Made by a program: the position numbers and the translations under genes
DNA from: Stercorarius parasiticus
Taxonomy: Eukaryota > Chordata > Aves > Charadriiformes > Stercorariidae
Assembly: GCA_013396915.1 (NCBI GenBank)
Contig: VWZL01000463.1
Coordinates: 124,001 to 188,000 of the forward strand
DNA length: 64,000 nt
Direction: 5' to 3'
Shown: positions 13,801 to 27,319 of the stretch, piece after piece
Layout of the letters: every line of letters begins with the position of its first letter
Position numbering within the stretch: the first letter of the stretch is position 1
Notes under the pieces: generated by a model
What the model was told of the DNA's origin: nothing
The model's input: the letters and a program-made list of their open reading frames with translations, nothing else
The model's database searches: none

Positions 13801-16517
13801 GTATGACAGTGCACGTTATATTTTAAATACGTCGTTATTTTAATTTGGAGGTCGGCAGTTGGTGGTGGAAAGAACCAAGATCCATGATGGTCTGCAGATG
13901 TGAGGTTGTCAGCAATGTTTGGTGTTACTGATTCCATGTCTCTTTGCCCAGCCATGATGTGTGGAGGTCTACTGGACCCCGTCCCTCGCGTGAAGGGAGC
14001 TCCTCTCCCGCCTCGGATATCCACCAGAGTTTAATCGCTATCGTTTCATATCCGTGCTGCGCTAGAACAAACGCAGGGAAAAACTCAGCTGCAACTAAGC
14101 TGTATTGAATATGATAAAACTGCTTTTGATTTATATTCATGGGGAGTGGAATCCAAACTGAGCCCAGAGGTGAAAAACAGAGGTGTAAAACATTATGTAG
14201 CCCACTGCCTCTTTAAGAAAACATCTATTTCTTTTGCTAAATATCAATCCAGGGAAAAAGACCTGCGTGTGTTTCATTTTTCTTTGCTGACGTTTTGATG
14301 TGATTAAATTCATGGTGCTGCAAAGAAATATTGCCAAGCAAACCTCACAGCCGAAGAAATAGTGCGGCGTTCTTCCAAAGCCAGCAAACGCGCAGCAGCT
14401 TTCTCTTTAGTATAATTAGTAAAAGCACGGTTCCACTCTAACCTGTAAATCACTTTTTTTCTCTGCATGGGACGCTTCTGTTAAATGCTGACTATCTTAT
14501 TTCTGTCATCTGGCACAGGTAAACAGGCGAAATTGTTAACGCCTTAATGCTCGGTGAGACATTTGGGGAGTCTCATACAGATGTCTAATCAACACTCTGC
14601 TTACATTGAGCAATGTCATTTCTCTAACCATTCGCTTCTGGGCTACTGATGAGCTCATAATTTAGGAGGCTGATGTGATATTTACAGTGATTGTGGTTTT
14701 TATTTGTTTAAAGAAAAGATATTGTTGTGACTTACATCTCTTCACATGTCTCAGTTCCCCGGGGAAGTGTTGCTTCTGGCATTTGACTAGGCACTAAAGC
14801 CCTTTCTTCTCAGTTCTTTCACAGGGGAAAAAACATTTCTGTGAAAGACCAGTCCTACTGGTTTGAGAAGACAGGTAGTGTTATGGCTGAAGCACTGTCT
14901 AAGCCTCTGGCTTCATTTTTTTAACTCCCTTTAAATTTTTCTGACACTCGGAATCACTGGAGGGAATTTTTGATCTGAAGGGAAAATAACTGACTCGCAC
15001 TGATTTTGTACTTGAACCAATTTCAAGAAGAAAACCACCTTCCAACCAGCCTTCCAATTTATCTGTAATGGCGTGATGGTCTGGCCCCAGTCTGTTATTG
15101 TCCTTTTTCTCTTTCTTTAAAGGCGATACATAAATGCTTCCCTCTGTGTCCTGTGTTGGTCTGTTGGCTGTGCGCAGGAGCGACGGTCCCCGAGTACGAC
15201 CACGTATGGCTCCTAGCACATCCCAGCCCTAACCTTAGCTGCCAGTTCTTCTTTTCTAAGCATTCATTGGCTTTCTGTAAACATTTAAGATACCAAGGTG
15301 ACTGATTTCATGTGTAATTTTAGACTCTTCTTCCATAAAGCCAGTTAGCTATTCTACGATGGCAGAATATGGTTTCTTCGAAGAAATTCAGAGCTCTTCC
15401 GAAACAGTCGGCAGCCAGCCTTCCCAAGGCTTGGGTGTAAGTAGATTGCATTGGTTGTGCCCGTTTTTGTGTTGAAAGGCTGAGTAGTTATTTTCAGGGT
15501 CACACAATGAGAAAATGAATGAGCTGGAAATAGGAGCTGAGAGCTTTGGTTCCCATCTCGTGCTCATAAATACCCTCCCTTCCGTTGTCACCTTTACAGT
15601 CATCCTTTGCAAAGGTACTCACTTGAGCAGAGCACGAATGCACGGGAAGATTAAGCAAGACTCATAAATTTTGAAAGTCAAGAGCAAAACATGGGTTTCT
15701 TGGTGCTGATCTGGCCACTCTTCCACCAAAGCCCAGAGTCCTTTTCCCCAGGACTGGGCAGACGTCTCCTGGTGCCTGCATCTTTGCTCCTGGAAAGGTG
15801 AGTGTTTGGGAAAACGTGCGGTTTACGAGATGTGGAAGGCTGTGTGTTTTGATCTTTCTCCTTTTCTGACATTGGAAGAAGCCACTTACTTTTTCAGTAC
15901 ATCACATAAAATGCAAAGTGTATTTGATGAGGAGCCACTTACACAGTTCTTTACAACGTGTAGACAGAGTTACGAGGTCGGGCAGCAGCTTTGTTGATGA
16001 AAGAATAAAGAAGAAGATTTTTTTTTTCCTACCCTTTGAAATGGGCAGAATAAAAATTTTAATTACTTGTTTTGCCTATAAATAATTCAGAGAAGCCATA
16101 GGTTGTGCTATACACGTGCCCGCACCAGTGAGATACGCATCTAGTGCCAGAAAATCGCTTGAGCCTCTCATAGGTAGTAAATTCTCCATGAATTTATGAC
16201 CAATAGTAGATGCGCCCACGCACGCTGACAGAGAAATCTTATGTCAAGGTGATCAGGAAAGAGTCCTTTCTCTTCTGTAAAGGCAGCCAGGTGTCAGGCT
16301 TTCTCTAGGTAGTTTTTCCTACAAAGAAGTTGACTTTACCTTATGGACAGAAAAAAAAAAAGTCTCACCTCCACAGATTAAAGAGCTGATCATGTGTCAG
16401 GTTCCTCTGTTACCCATAGTCTTGCAGCCACTCATCACCATCATGTGTTAGCCCACAGTTCCTTCTTTCCTGATGGTTTGTTACATCTTTAAGAACATCC
16501 CATACTCTGCATTTAGA
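4819..16517. other. Long gene-free interval (about 11.7 kb)
   Basis: I see no supported exon, RNA gene or transposon family in this interval. It holds short poly-A/T runs (around 6441, 7224 and 8740), a paired CAGGTGCTGC word at 7405-7440, and an AT-rich element-like stretch at 9830-10020 with several TTAATT/TAATTG words. An open frame near 12.17-12.49 kb is preceded by a possible splice acceptor and is discussed as a weak exon candidate. Whether this is intergenic or lies within a large intron cannot be told from the window. Confidence 0.5.
12191..12489 (+). other. Weak candidate exon / open frame
   Basis: The plus-strand frame is open from 12172 to the TGA at 12487-12489, about 105 codons, in a region otherwise dense in stops. 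A moderate splice-acceptor-like tract (TTTTGCTTTTCAG) ends at 12190. The first part of the translation after it (LTIDLETGEEMQRDV, then ISILDKL) looks protein-like, with alternating acidic and hydrophobic residues. Local CpG content around 12224-12236 is higher than in the flanks. No domain is recognised, the later residues look random, and no strong donor is visible. I give it a low chance of being real. Confidence 0.15.
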
Positions 16518-16518
16518 G

Positions 16519-16812
16519 TCATAGAATCACAGACTGTGTTGGGTTGGAAGGGACCTCTAAAGGCCATCTAGTCCAACCCCCCTGCAGTCAGCAGGGACAT
16601 CTTCAACTAGACCAGGTTGCTCAGAGCCTCATCCAGCCTGGCCTTGAATGTCTCCAGGGATGGGGCCTCCACCACCTCTCTGGGCAACCTGGGCCAGGGT
16701 CTCGCCACCCTCAGCGGAAAGAACTTCTTCCCAACGTCTAATCTAAACCTGCCCTGCTCTAGTTTAAACCATTGCCCCTCGTCCTGTGGCTACATGCCTT
16801 TGCAAACAGCCC
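16519..16812 (-). mobile_element. CR1 LINE 3' fragment (second subfamily)
   Basis: The left end holds two CR1 terminal repeats (TCATAGAATCACAGACTG) followed by TGTTGGGTTGGAAGGGACC. The CATCTTCAACTAGACCAGG block and GGGGCCTCCACCACCTCTCT match the 4.5 kb copy closely, with about ten visible differences, so both come from one subfamily. The right edge fades after the GCCCCTCGTCCTG block. Minus strand, 5' truncated. Confidence 0.95.
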
Positions 16813-19800
16813 TTGCATTTATGTTTGTCCCTGTCAACACTGCCTGTCTCTGGCGTCCGATATGACAGGAATGTCTTGACACGTGCATTTGTGGTGTGCA
16901 GGTGATGCTGGACTTTGCACTGAGTACCTGTCTATGGCCATTTCCTTCTGTGCATCTCTGTCGCGTCCTTCCCCTCTTCCCACGGATTCTTGAATAATTC
17001 TTTGCAAGATGAAGTGTGAAGGAATTTGCAGGCGAAATCAGGCGATTCTTGAATACACCACGATTGATAATAGAACATTGGAGGGAGGAGGAGCTGTGAA
17101 TGAGGACAGGTAATTGTCTATGGAAATCGGTGAATAGGAGCTAGCTACCTATCAGTATAGAATGCGTGTTGCTTTATTTCTTTGGGAAGAAATGAGATTG
17201 AGTCATATATCAATTAACCTTAAGCCAGATAAGTGGCTGAGGATTAATTTACTAGATAATACTGGAATCTGGGAGGATGTGGAGGATTTGTTGGAAACTA
17301 TTTAAAGTATAATTAATGTCCCTTTTAAATATACAGGGAGATAATGGAATTAGTTGAAAAATCTTTTTTTATTGGAAAATGGAACATTTTCAAAGGAAAA
17401 TAAGTGTTTAAGCACCAGTTCCTAGCTGCTGGGAGGTGATGTGGTTTTGTGCAAGACAAAGGAGCTTTCCAGAGTTACAGGGTGGAGGATCATGTCCTGG
17501 TATTAAAAGGACAGAATTTAAATGCTGCGTTGCTGAGCATTTTTGCAGGCTGCCCGTTAGGATGCTGAGAATGCTAATTGGAGCTCTTTTGCCTGGCACG
17601 GGGCCTCTCCGCTTGCATTTGGAACAAGATTTGCCTTGTGCCCCTTGCGGCGATGCGCTGAGTAGCTTTTCCCAGGGTCCTGAGCTGCTTCAGTTTCTGC
17701 CTTTCTTCTTCCAGGGACGAGGAACCAGGAGAAATTGTCAGCAGCTCTCTCTGTTTACCCTTTGGGGCAAAGTGCATCTTCACAAAATGTAAATATTTCG
17801 ATTGCTAATTTATACCCTTGGCATTCAGGGTGACTTTTTCAAGTGAGTGACGTGCTGCGTGATTAGTTGCTCGTAGCCTTGTAATTAGCTGAAATGTCAT
17901 TTACGTTGTGTTGCTTTGTTGCGTGTTTTGCTATGTGTGTAATCACGGGGAAGGAAAGCACTGGAACAGATACCACGGCAGAGAGGTTTCGCTGGGGGAC
18001 AGAGTTTCGCTTTTAGATTAGCAACCTGCTAAAAAAAAAAAAAAAAANAAAAAATAGCACTTATGTGCCACCTTTACTTCAGTTATAACACCATGAAAAC
18101 TGAATCTGTGTCTAATTTGTCTGCCCTTTGGGAGTCTGAGAGGACCTGACCTAGAAGAATTACACCCATGGAGAGTCTTTCCTCTGCGCATACACTGATT
18201 GGTTTGGGGATTTTTCCCCCCTTTGATGCATTTTTTTCATTTGAAGATCTCAAAAACCTTCGAAATTTCCTGCCAAGTTGTTCACCTGTGACTCCAAAAA
18301 GTTTAGGGTTGTTTTTCTCTGTTTCTGCTATGGTTAATGACTTTCAGGAAGCCGATGCTTTATGCTGCGGAGCTAAAATAGTGTTAATATGTACCTTTCC
18401 ACTGAGTTTTTGATTTTGTGCCTTATTGTCCGGCACGTTTAGCACCCAGGTTCTGCAGCGTCCCGCTGACGTATTTCAAGACGCTTTGTTGAAGAGACGT
18501 TACATTTATGGGTAAGGGTCAGGTTTTTAAAAGGAATTAAGCACCTCAGCGCCTCTCAAACCTCGCCTGCGTGTGATGGGAGGCACCGTGTTGGGATCTA
18601 TTGTCCGCTCCATTGTGTCTGGGATACTTTTCCTTGCTCGGTGTTGTTATGCTTCAGCTTCTATTGTATCGGCACCGGGTTTAATGTGTTCCTGGGCACA
18701 AGGTGCTGGTAGAGAAATAAAGTGTGAGCCAGCCGCTACTAATAGGTATATAGGAGAATCCATCAAACCGCTTTGCTATCCCTCTAGCGCTGCGGGTAAG
18801 TGGTTCTGTTTAGCTGGAGAAGCCAAATGATGAGGGATGTTCTTTTATCATCCCTTTTATATCAGAAAGAGCGTGATAGTATTTTTACCCATCAGTAGGA
18901 TGCAAAAGCGCCTCTTCCTTCTGATTCCCGTATAAACGGATTTCACATTACTCGATACAATGCACTTTAGTGATTGGAAATGTCAAAGTGATTAGGGAAA
19001 GCTGGCATTTTGAAAGCGCTGGAGTGTGTCTATGGCTACACGGTCTGGCAAGAAGTTTCAAATTATCTTAAGCTGCTAAAACACAGACTTTTTAACCCAC
19101 AAATGTGACGTTAATTTCTCTTGTGGTGCAGATTATGGAGGAAAATGACCCTGGTCAGCTTCCCCTGGTTATGTTACGCATTCACAGCAGTTTCTGAGAG
19201 AACCAAGTCCAGGTGATTTATTTTGGGTATGAAAAATCTGTTTTGCAGTAGCTGTAGCGCAGTATTTGCTTGCGTTTAGCCAATGTGCTGAGATCATAAT
19301 ATTGATGATCATTTCATTTTACCGTGAAAGGTGATGTTTCCTGATACAGCCTGCAGCTCTCGCAGTCCAAGCAACTGTTACTCGGAGCTTTGCAAGATTT
19401 TTTCCTGTTCGGAACAGGTTGAGCGTAGCCTGGCTTATTTAGAAAGTGTATGCACAGGCCAAATTCAGAGAGACTCAAGGCCAAGTTAAATACCGGAGCA
19501 CCTGAACGCACCTTTCGGGTGCTTTAGAAAGCCTGTGTTAGACATCAGGCTCCTTTTACAGTGAACAAAAAGAAGCGTGACCCCAGTACCAACAGAAGAT
19601 GATCCACGCTCCTGCAGAAGCACTTTTAAAACAAAAGAAAACAAAAATCTTTATTGAACCTCGGATGAGTATAAAGCGAGCCAAGCAGCTTTACAGAAAA
19701 TTAAGATATTAAAAGTGCTTCTTGCACCCAGCTGGTAGTTTTATGATGATGTCTCTTGGCGTGCATCTGCACCGGTTAAAAATAATTCTGAACTAGCAAG

Positions 19801-22800
19801 GTTCTTGGCCCTGCTGGAGCTTTTGGGTTTTTTTTTTTCCCTTTTCAAATAAGGTTTTACTAAGAAGAAGGTTTTCTCTTACTATGATTTATGATGACTT
19901 GCCCTTTATCAGAGTACTTGTTTCAGGTTGAAGTCTTTGTAATAGCACAGCTGATGGAGGAGTCTGGGCATGAAGAAGTTATCAATATTAAAAATATCCT
20001 TTCATGACAGCAGCACCTTTGTTAAAGAAAAACTTTCATTATTTGCTAAAAATGGTCAGACCCTATACTCCATGTGTCTGTTCTGTTGCCAGGCTGCTTT
20101 TATTGAGGATTTTTCTTTCCCTTTCTTGCACGTTAGCTTCTGTGATGAACAAAATGAGAATGGATATGTCGTAATGAAAAATAGATACCTGAAATCAGGT
20201 CCAGAAAGGTAAATGGGGCATGGGGTGTGTAAGAGGTAGTTCACATTCAATTAAAGTCACTAACTGCTGCAAAACCTCTCCCCTTCAACTCCAGCTCTGC
20301 CTTTTGAGTTATTTTGCCCCGGCAGTGACTGAAGCCTGCCTGAGGGGCAGAGTCGGGGCAGTAAGAGATCTCAGAATGGATCATTACTGCTTAAGTAAGC
20401 ATAAAACATCCCTGTATTTTCCCAGAGTTCTGCTATGGGAAAATCAAAACTCTCTGTTTCTCCCTATTTACTGTAGTGGGTTAGTGGTAATCACCGTTTA
20501 TGAAGTCACTCATAAGAAAGTAATAGCCTGAGTGGTGCTTTGGGATTAAAGCACATCTTTAAATGATACTGCAAGGAATCATTTATGTAATGCAACGCTG
20601 ATCTGTAGCCCTGCGATGGGTTTACATCCCATGATTGACCAAACATTGCTGGTTTTATTGCCCATGATGATATGTAGCGTTCTTGTATTTCTGTTTCTGT
20701 GCAAAAGTAGTTTCTGTGGCTGGTGATATTTAGCACTGGTGAAACGCACGGGGCAGACTGCGACCGGAGCTTTCCCAGTGGCTTTACCCAGGTGATGGAA
20801 AGTGATGTCTGCACCAGTTCCAGATCAATAGTGGGTTTTGTTTGTGCCAAGTGACTGCGTTTGCCAAAGGGGGAAGGGAGTTGTGAAGCGATGAAGGTTA
20901 AGAGCTGGGTAGGTGAGTAACTGGAAAACAGCCAATTGCCATTTTTCTTTTTAATGAACACACCGGACCAAATTCAGTGGCAGTATTACGCCGAGCACTT
21001 GCATTAGAAATCATGGTGACAGTTTATTTGCATCCTGGGAATGCAGGGAACCAAGCTGTATAGCCTAGGGCCCTCTTGAATAAATGCAGTACAAGATTAA
21101 TGAAAAAATAATAAAATGGCTCCTTAGCTGGTTTATATGATGGTAATTGTGAAAATGTCAGCATACAGGATCGATTTTCTAGAAGAACCTTCTCAAAACA
21201 TACACACGGAGTCGGTGTTCTGCACTGGCTCTCACTGTGGTGATGTTCGATGTGTTGAAACTTTTGTAGAAGGAAGGTTTGGAGCAGATTCTGAAATATT
21301 TCACACACGTGTTTCAGCGTTAACATCAACAGGCGCACACGAACACTCCCCCTTTCCCCTTAAACAATTTCTACGCTGTTTTGTCAAGAGATGTGATCAT
21401 GTTTCAGTTTTGCATGTTAGAAGTGTATAGCGACACTTCAGAAATTTAGGAGTTGAGACTGGAGAGCTGAGACTCTTGCAGTGCCCTGAACACTTGACAT
21501 CTCTTCCTAGTGTCTTGTTAGGAAAACCACAGCCTCTAGGAGTGTGCACGTAAGCCTCCCTCACTATCATCACAGGGCTTCCAGGCAGGTTATCCTTGCC
21601 TTTGACCCAGGGTTTTGTGGGTTTTTCTCTAAAAATCTTCTTCACCCTTGCAGATCAGGAACAGCTGCCCGGATGGCCTTCTGAATACTTGGTAAAAGCC
21701 ATTAATTTGGAGCAAGGATGGCGATTATGTTCATAAGAGAGCTAGAGAGACTGTTTTGCTGCTTTGGTTTATTGGATGACTGAGCTAATTCATTATTTGT
21801 GTAGGAATCTTATTTTTTTTTACTGCTGGATAGTCATCCATTCAGGACTGTAAATCTAATTAATTTGAATACATGAGATTTGCAAGAGGGTGTTTCTATT
21901 TTGGTTTAAATATAAGAAGTAATTAGGTAGGAAAACTTACTGCTTTGTAACTAACTTTTTGGCAGTCCTGCAGTTAAAGCTATAGGCAGTGTATTAAGTC
22001 CAAGAAGAGAATATGGTGATTAAAAATGAATTCCTTACTACTTGGCCTGGATCAACAGCTTAGCTTGTGTTTGTTAGGAGAGGGCATCTGTCTCCCTGCC
22101 TTATTAGACGAGGAGAAGGCAAATATAAACATAAGAAAGAGCCAATCGATCCCCTACATGGCTTCCACTTTGCCAAAAGCCACTGTACTGCCTGTTCCAG
22201 CGGGCTGCTGCAGCTGCGAATACATCTGCTGCCACTGTGCCTCTCGCCACGGGGGTTGTCCCTCTAGGTTTGCCCTCAAATGGCAATCTGTCAATACAAA
22301 TATTGACACGTGCCACCTCGCTGCTGTGTATTTTTAACCAGATTAGGTTCCCCAAAATGAACAGCGCGCGCAGAGGTGCTGAACAGGAGCTGTGCAGTCT
22401 TTGTTTGAATAATAACTGGTGGGGAGAGGCTGATGCAGGGGAAAAAGCAATGTGCTGTCAGCCTTACAATTATCTGCAGATAAATGCATGTGATCAGTTC
22501 TTGTTATGTAGTTAGCACCAGGTATACGCTGTCTGAAAAAAATGTCTATATATGTATAATAATAATAAAAATTCCTTGACTTTCCATCATTTTTTTTGGA
22601 GGATCCTTATCCTGAAATATGCTGGAAGTTATATCACCAAAGGGCTGGCATGTAGAGGAACGTCCACAATGCCAGGGTTCAGACGGCGCTGCCAAGACGC
22701 AGTGGTAGGACCGGGGGGAGAAGTCGATTTGCAGCACGCTTCCAAGAGAAGCTGGTGAACACATGGAAAGGACACGCGTTACAAAAGGGTACTTCTGAGA

Positions 22801-25800
22801 CTGAAGACCTGGACGGAGCCAGGAAAATCTGTGTTCAGTTCCTTGTGTTGGCACGAGCTGTTTGTAAATTTTTTTTGTTTTCTTTGAATGGATTCCTGTA
22901 TTTTTTGGTACCTGGTGTCCGAGTGGCCGTGTCCCAGGGCAATGAAAATAGATGTTAATGAGTAAAGCAGGCACCGCAAATGCTTCTCAGCTATAGGCAT
23001 CCTAATATATGCTGATGGCAGCCATAGAAGCTGATACTTTGAGTGCTAAAACAGCTTAAGCAGCTCCCCAGCAGGGATTGATTGCTGGCAGAAGGGAGCG
23101 GGGACGGTGGCACGATGTGTCTGTGTCTGCTCCGAGGACTCGCGCGGCTCTGTCTGTCCCCGTTCCCGTTCGGAGCCCAGGCAGGTATTAATGGAAGCAG
23201 CATTTGAATCGCCTTGAGTAAAAATTTAGTTCCTATAATATATTTCAATGAATGTAATGGCCCTGTTGGCGTTCTATATAAACCTTAGTGAAATTTGGAA
23301 TGACTGCTTTAAAAGGAGAAATCTGCGTGCTTTGGATAAGAGTGCTCTCAAGTATTTTATTTTTTTTTTTTTACGGGGCTGATGGAGATGTAGCAAGATT
23401 GGACAAGTCAACACCTGTAGTTCAGTTTCTGGCTTAATTTTTGATGGAAATGTGATCCTTACACTGGCGAGTGTCTGGGTATTTTGGTGAGATTCTAGTG
23501 ATGCTAACTGGGAAATGTGGATGGGAGCACAATAGGGAGGGCCTGCGGGGCTGAAATCAGTTCAGATGATCTATGTGTTACCATCTCTTACTGCTGGTGG
23601 TGCCTGGCAGCTTGGCAGTGGACGCTGGAGCTTTTTACAACCCTGATTCCAGAGCTGGCCACCTTATTGTGTCAGCAGAGCCTAAATGTTCTTTGCTCAG
23701 GTCCCATCTCTGCTGCAGCGAACCACCGAGAACGGCAGTTCAGCTTTTTTCAGCATTTTGATGCTAGAAATCTCTGCTAGATACTTTTTTTTAGGGTCCC
23801 TTTTACTTGAAAAGTAATGTTAAGAGCATTTTCAAAGAGAACAACTGTGGGACAGTTATAGTTTCTTCTGCTCGGCTTTGATTAAAGCCTCTTCATATTT
23901 ATTTTTAAGAGAATCACAAGGCATTTGCTTGTCGCTAAATATAAGCTGGATGACTCAAAAGAGAATGCTGAGGTCCAGATTTTGGGAAATGAATCAGAGA
24001 GATGCTCTAAGGACTATTAAATCCCACTTCACATTTTCCAAGTTGCCAACAAATGTAAACAGCAAAAATTAAGATAACAGGTTGTTTTGGTCTGTATTTT
24101 TAGGCTGACATATGCTGCCAAGTCTTGGAGAGCACCTCGCAGACACGCGAGTGCTTTAATACTGGGCTCCAGAATGATTCATAGATATGTGACTTTTTTT
24201 TCCAAATTTGGACTGCTGTTATCCTTCTGAAGGAGCCTGACTTGACGTCTTTCCCACGTTAAATTGGACACTGCACCTTGCTTGACCATCCCTGCCCAGT
24301 TTTGAGACTTTTTAAGGTATTTAGGTGTCAAAATACAGATATTGTTTGTTTTGGTAGGGTTTTTCTGTGCTTAAGGCATCTGCTTTCGGTTTTACATGCT
24401 TGAGGTATTGTTGAAAATCCTGAAGCACGTCTTACCCATTTAAGCAGGTTGGCACCTTCAGGAAGCTTGTCCACAGAGGACCTGCCGCTGATTACAGCTT
24501 TTAAGATTTTTAAAAACCAAAGATTTTAAGAAAGATTTTAAAAAAACAAAACAAAACCACATCAGTCTGGTTTCTAGGACAAATGAGATAAAGCCTCATA
24601 GATCATTTCTAAGAGTGCTCATTCTAAATTTGGATTTTAAGCCATATTTCGTCCAAGGACTTCATTCTTTTTGCTAAGATCTTGTAGCTTTGAGTCCATC
24701 TTCAGTTGCATTTCAAAAGGTCCCTTCACATGCCGTAAATAATTTAAGTCCAGATTAAAGGAGGGGAGCATCAGTGCAAGCACCCAGCTTCACAAGCAAA
24801 TCCATTTCTGCTTTTGGACGTGATAAAGAGCTGTTTGACTGTGCCTGAAATGCAGCTGCTTAAGCTTTAAGACGTTATAATTCCTGTCTGTGATTGCGTG
24901 ATCGCAGCTGACCACAAGTGCTAAACTGAGAGAAAATCATTTACGTAGTCGGAGCCTGAGGATCCGGCTCAGTGTGTGAGGGAATTCACGAGATGTATAT
25001 GCCTAACTCGGCTGTATCCTTTTAAAAACCAACAAATTTGTAAACGCTGATGCATATATAACTCTTAAGGAAAGCAATTACACATTGACTTTTTTGTTAG
25101 ATGTCTTTCACGGTGCTACTTAATTAAGGTGTAATTTTTTTTCCGTATCGTTCCATCGCAAGGAAAATATCCCTTTATTAAGAGGCTGTAGAATATTAGC
25201 GTGAAGCTTATACTATGAGGAGAGAAGGATTCGAGATATCATTGAAGTAACAAGAATCGTTGTTCTATAGGCCTGAATTTCCCATTTATTGCCTGTTTAC
25301 AGAGAGTGATTCCCACTTGTGCTAAGAGGCTTTCCGATAGCCCTGACAGGCACGAGGTGCCCTTCTGCTCAAAAAGTGGATTTTTGAAGTGCCGTGTTTC
25401 TGCTTTTCCAATATTGGGACTAAGACAATTCATATCCCATCTTGGATGGGAACCGAGGAAATCCAACTGCTTTACATCACATATGAAAACCTGTATCGAC
25501 TCTGGGTTTGAAGTTGGAAATCCTAATCAACTAGAGTGCATTCTCAAGTCTGATAAATCTTAACAGACCTTTTAATCAATAAGTCTTGGAGTTTGTGCCA
25601 GAGCACCTAGCCAGCTGTAATATATACGACTTTCGGTAAAGTTACAGAATTCCTGCACATGTTTGTTTAGGACAAGTATCTCTGTAAGATGTTGTAATGT
25701 TGCTTTATGGAAGGGATTTAAGCTGACTCCGAGCTTAAATTTCTGGCTTTTTCTTCCCAGTTCAGAACCTGGGGCCTAAATCTAGGGCTAGTCACAATCT

Positions 25801-27319
25801 AGGGGTGCTCTTATAAATGAAAAGCAGGCCCATTGAATGGTTCTGCTAATTTTACAGGTGTGTACGCATGTGTAGATATACTTGTGCTCAACTATGCACC
25901 ATTTCTCACTTTTCAAGTGCCCCTTTTAGTCATTTGTGTGACCTTCCCAAGTGCTGGACTGAATATCACTTTTGGGCAGGAGCTAAAGGCCAGCGATGTC
26001 ACTTTGTCGCTCGGTTCAGTAAGCTTTGGGATGAGCTTAAGAACAGACTCTTTCTGTATTTGCAGCCCTGATGTTTTTGGCAATCTGCTTGCTCCCGCTG
26101 CTGCTTACATGCAAGAGCAGATTTAGCACCTCCAGGTACCTTGGAACGGACGCCAGCGGAGCTGGCTGGGTTGGGCTATATTCACAGGGTTTTGTGCTGC
26201 AGAGGAGTGCACAAATTGGCACCCACCGCCCGTGCCTGTGACAACAGCCGTTCCATGGAAGACATGTAGCAGGAGCAGACTAACCTGAGCTGCTCGCCAT
26301 CTCCCTCTGGCCACACATAGCCCCTCTTCCAGGAGGCCACGTAGGGCGTTTGGGTTTCTTGCCAGCTCTGTGTGGGAATGATCCTTGTGGAAGCAAAGGT
26401 TAGTCTCGCTGAAGCGGTTTCTGCTGTAGCGAGACACCATTCTGCCCGTGTTGTGTGTCTTCGTGTGCCATGGAGAAGATCGGTGTAGCCCTTACTCAAC
26501 ATCTCTCTCTTGGGCGGCTGCAATAAGAGCCGTACCCCGCGATTGAAAGCGGGACGGAGTGGGGAAAACTCTCTTCGCTTTTCTTGACTGTACGTTTTCC
26601 AAATTTTAAACTTGAAAAGCTCTCCCCCTGCCAGGATTTCGCTAAAGAAAAAAGATAACCTTGGCGTGCTACTGTAATTGTCGCTCGCTGTTTCCCTTGG
26701 TGCTGTTAGGACAAGTGTTGCTTGTACCCTGAAGGCAGACAGCAGTGCTAAATTCTATCCAACTGTGACTGCTGCTTTATTACCATGAGGACGCAGGACT
26801 GAGCAGACACTGCAGAGGAAGATATTTCAAACTCCTCTTATACCTTCAGTTTGGGAAATTACATTTTGCCATGTAGTTTTTAATCTGTCGGTATAGACCA
26901 TACAAAATGACAAGTGAGCATGATTTAATTTTATGATAGCACTGCATTAGATGACCACTTTATGTTGCTGTAAAAGAGGGATTTGAAGTGGTGGTGTGCT
27001 TTGCTCTTCCTTCCATGTTTGAGATTCTTGTTTCTTGAAGTCTGACAATAAAATTTTAAGAATGTTTAAGAACAGCTTTACTGTTGTCTCCTGGGGCCTG
27101 GTTACCCATGTGGAGTCATATTTGGCAAAACAAGTATCACATAGGCACTGAGCGTTTTGCATCATTTTATCAGGACTTGTCAGAATGCTTTATAAAGGAG
27201 ATCAAGCCCGATCTCTCATTTCACAGTTGGGGGAAAAAAACAGGGCCAGGGAGCATAAGCAATAAGCAGATGGCCAGAACCCAAATCCAGCTTGGTTATC
27301 TGTCCGTGCTTGCATATAT
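16813..27319. other. Long gene-free interval (about 10.5 kb)
   Basis: No exon or repeat family is recognised with confidence. Contents noted are a poly-A run with a single N at 18031-18054, a poly-T run at about 23358-23371, and several open frames up to 151 codons whose translations show no domain or composition suggesting real protein. The stretch near 22.1-22.4 kb is slightly richer in CpG, but no promoter architecture is visible. Confidence 0.5.
18031..18054. repeat. Poly-A tract containing an assembly N
   Basis: About 23 A residues are interrupted by one N at 18048. The N most likely marks an uncertain homopolymer length or a one-base placeholder gap between contigs. It could be a degraded poly-A tail, but no retroposed body is visible beside it. 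Confidence 0.85.

Noticed and set aside
20506..20961. Longest simple open frame, 151 codons, minus strand
   Set aside because: The translation shows no domain or repeat and nothing in its composition suggests a real protein. There is no promoter, splice context or CpG rise, and a frame of this length is expected by chance in 64 kb read in six frames.
22546..22974. 142-codon minus-strand open frame
   Set aside because: No recognisable family. Overlapping frames of similar size lie on the plus strand, pointing to a locally stop-poor patch and not a gene.
25425..25465. Resemblance to 5S rRNA (CTTGGATGGGAACCG)
   Set aside because: Only about 15 bases resemble 5S rRNA. The rest of the gene and its internal promoter are absent, so chance or a very old SINE trace cannot be told apart.
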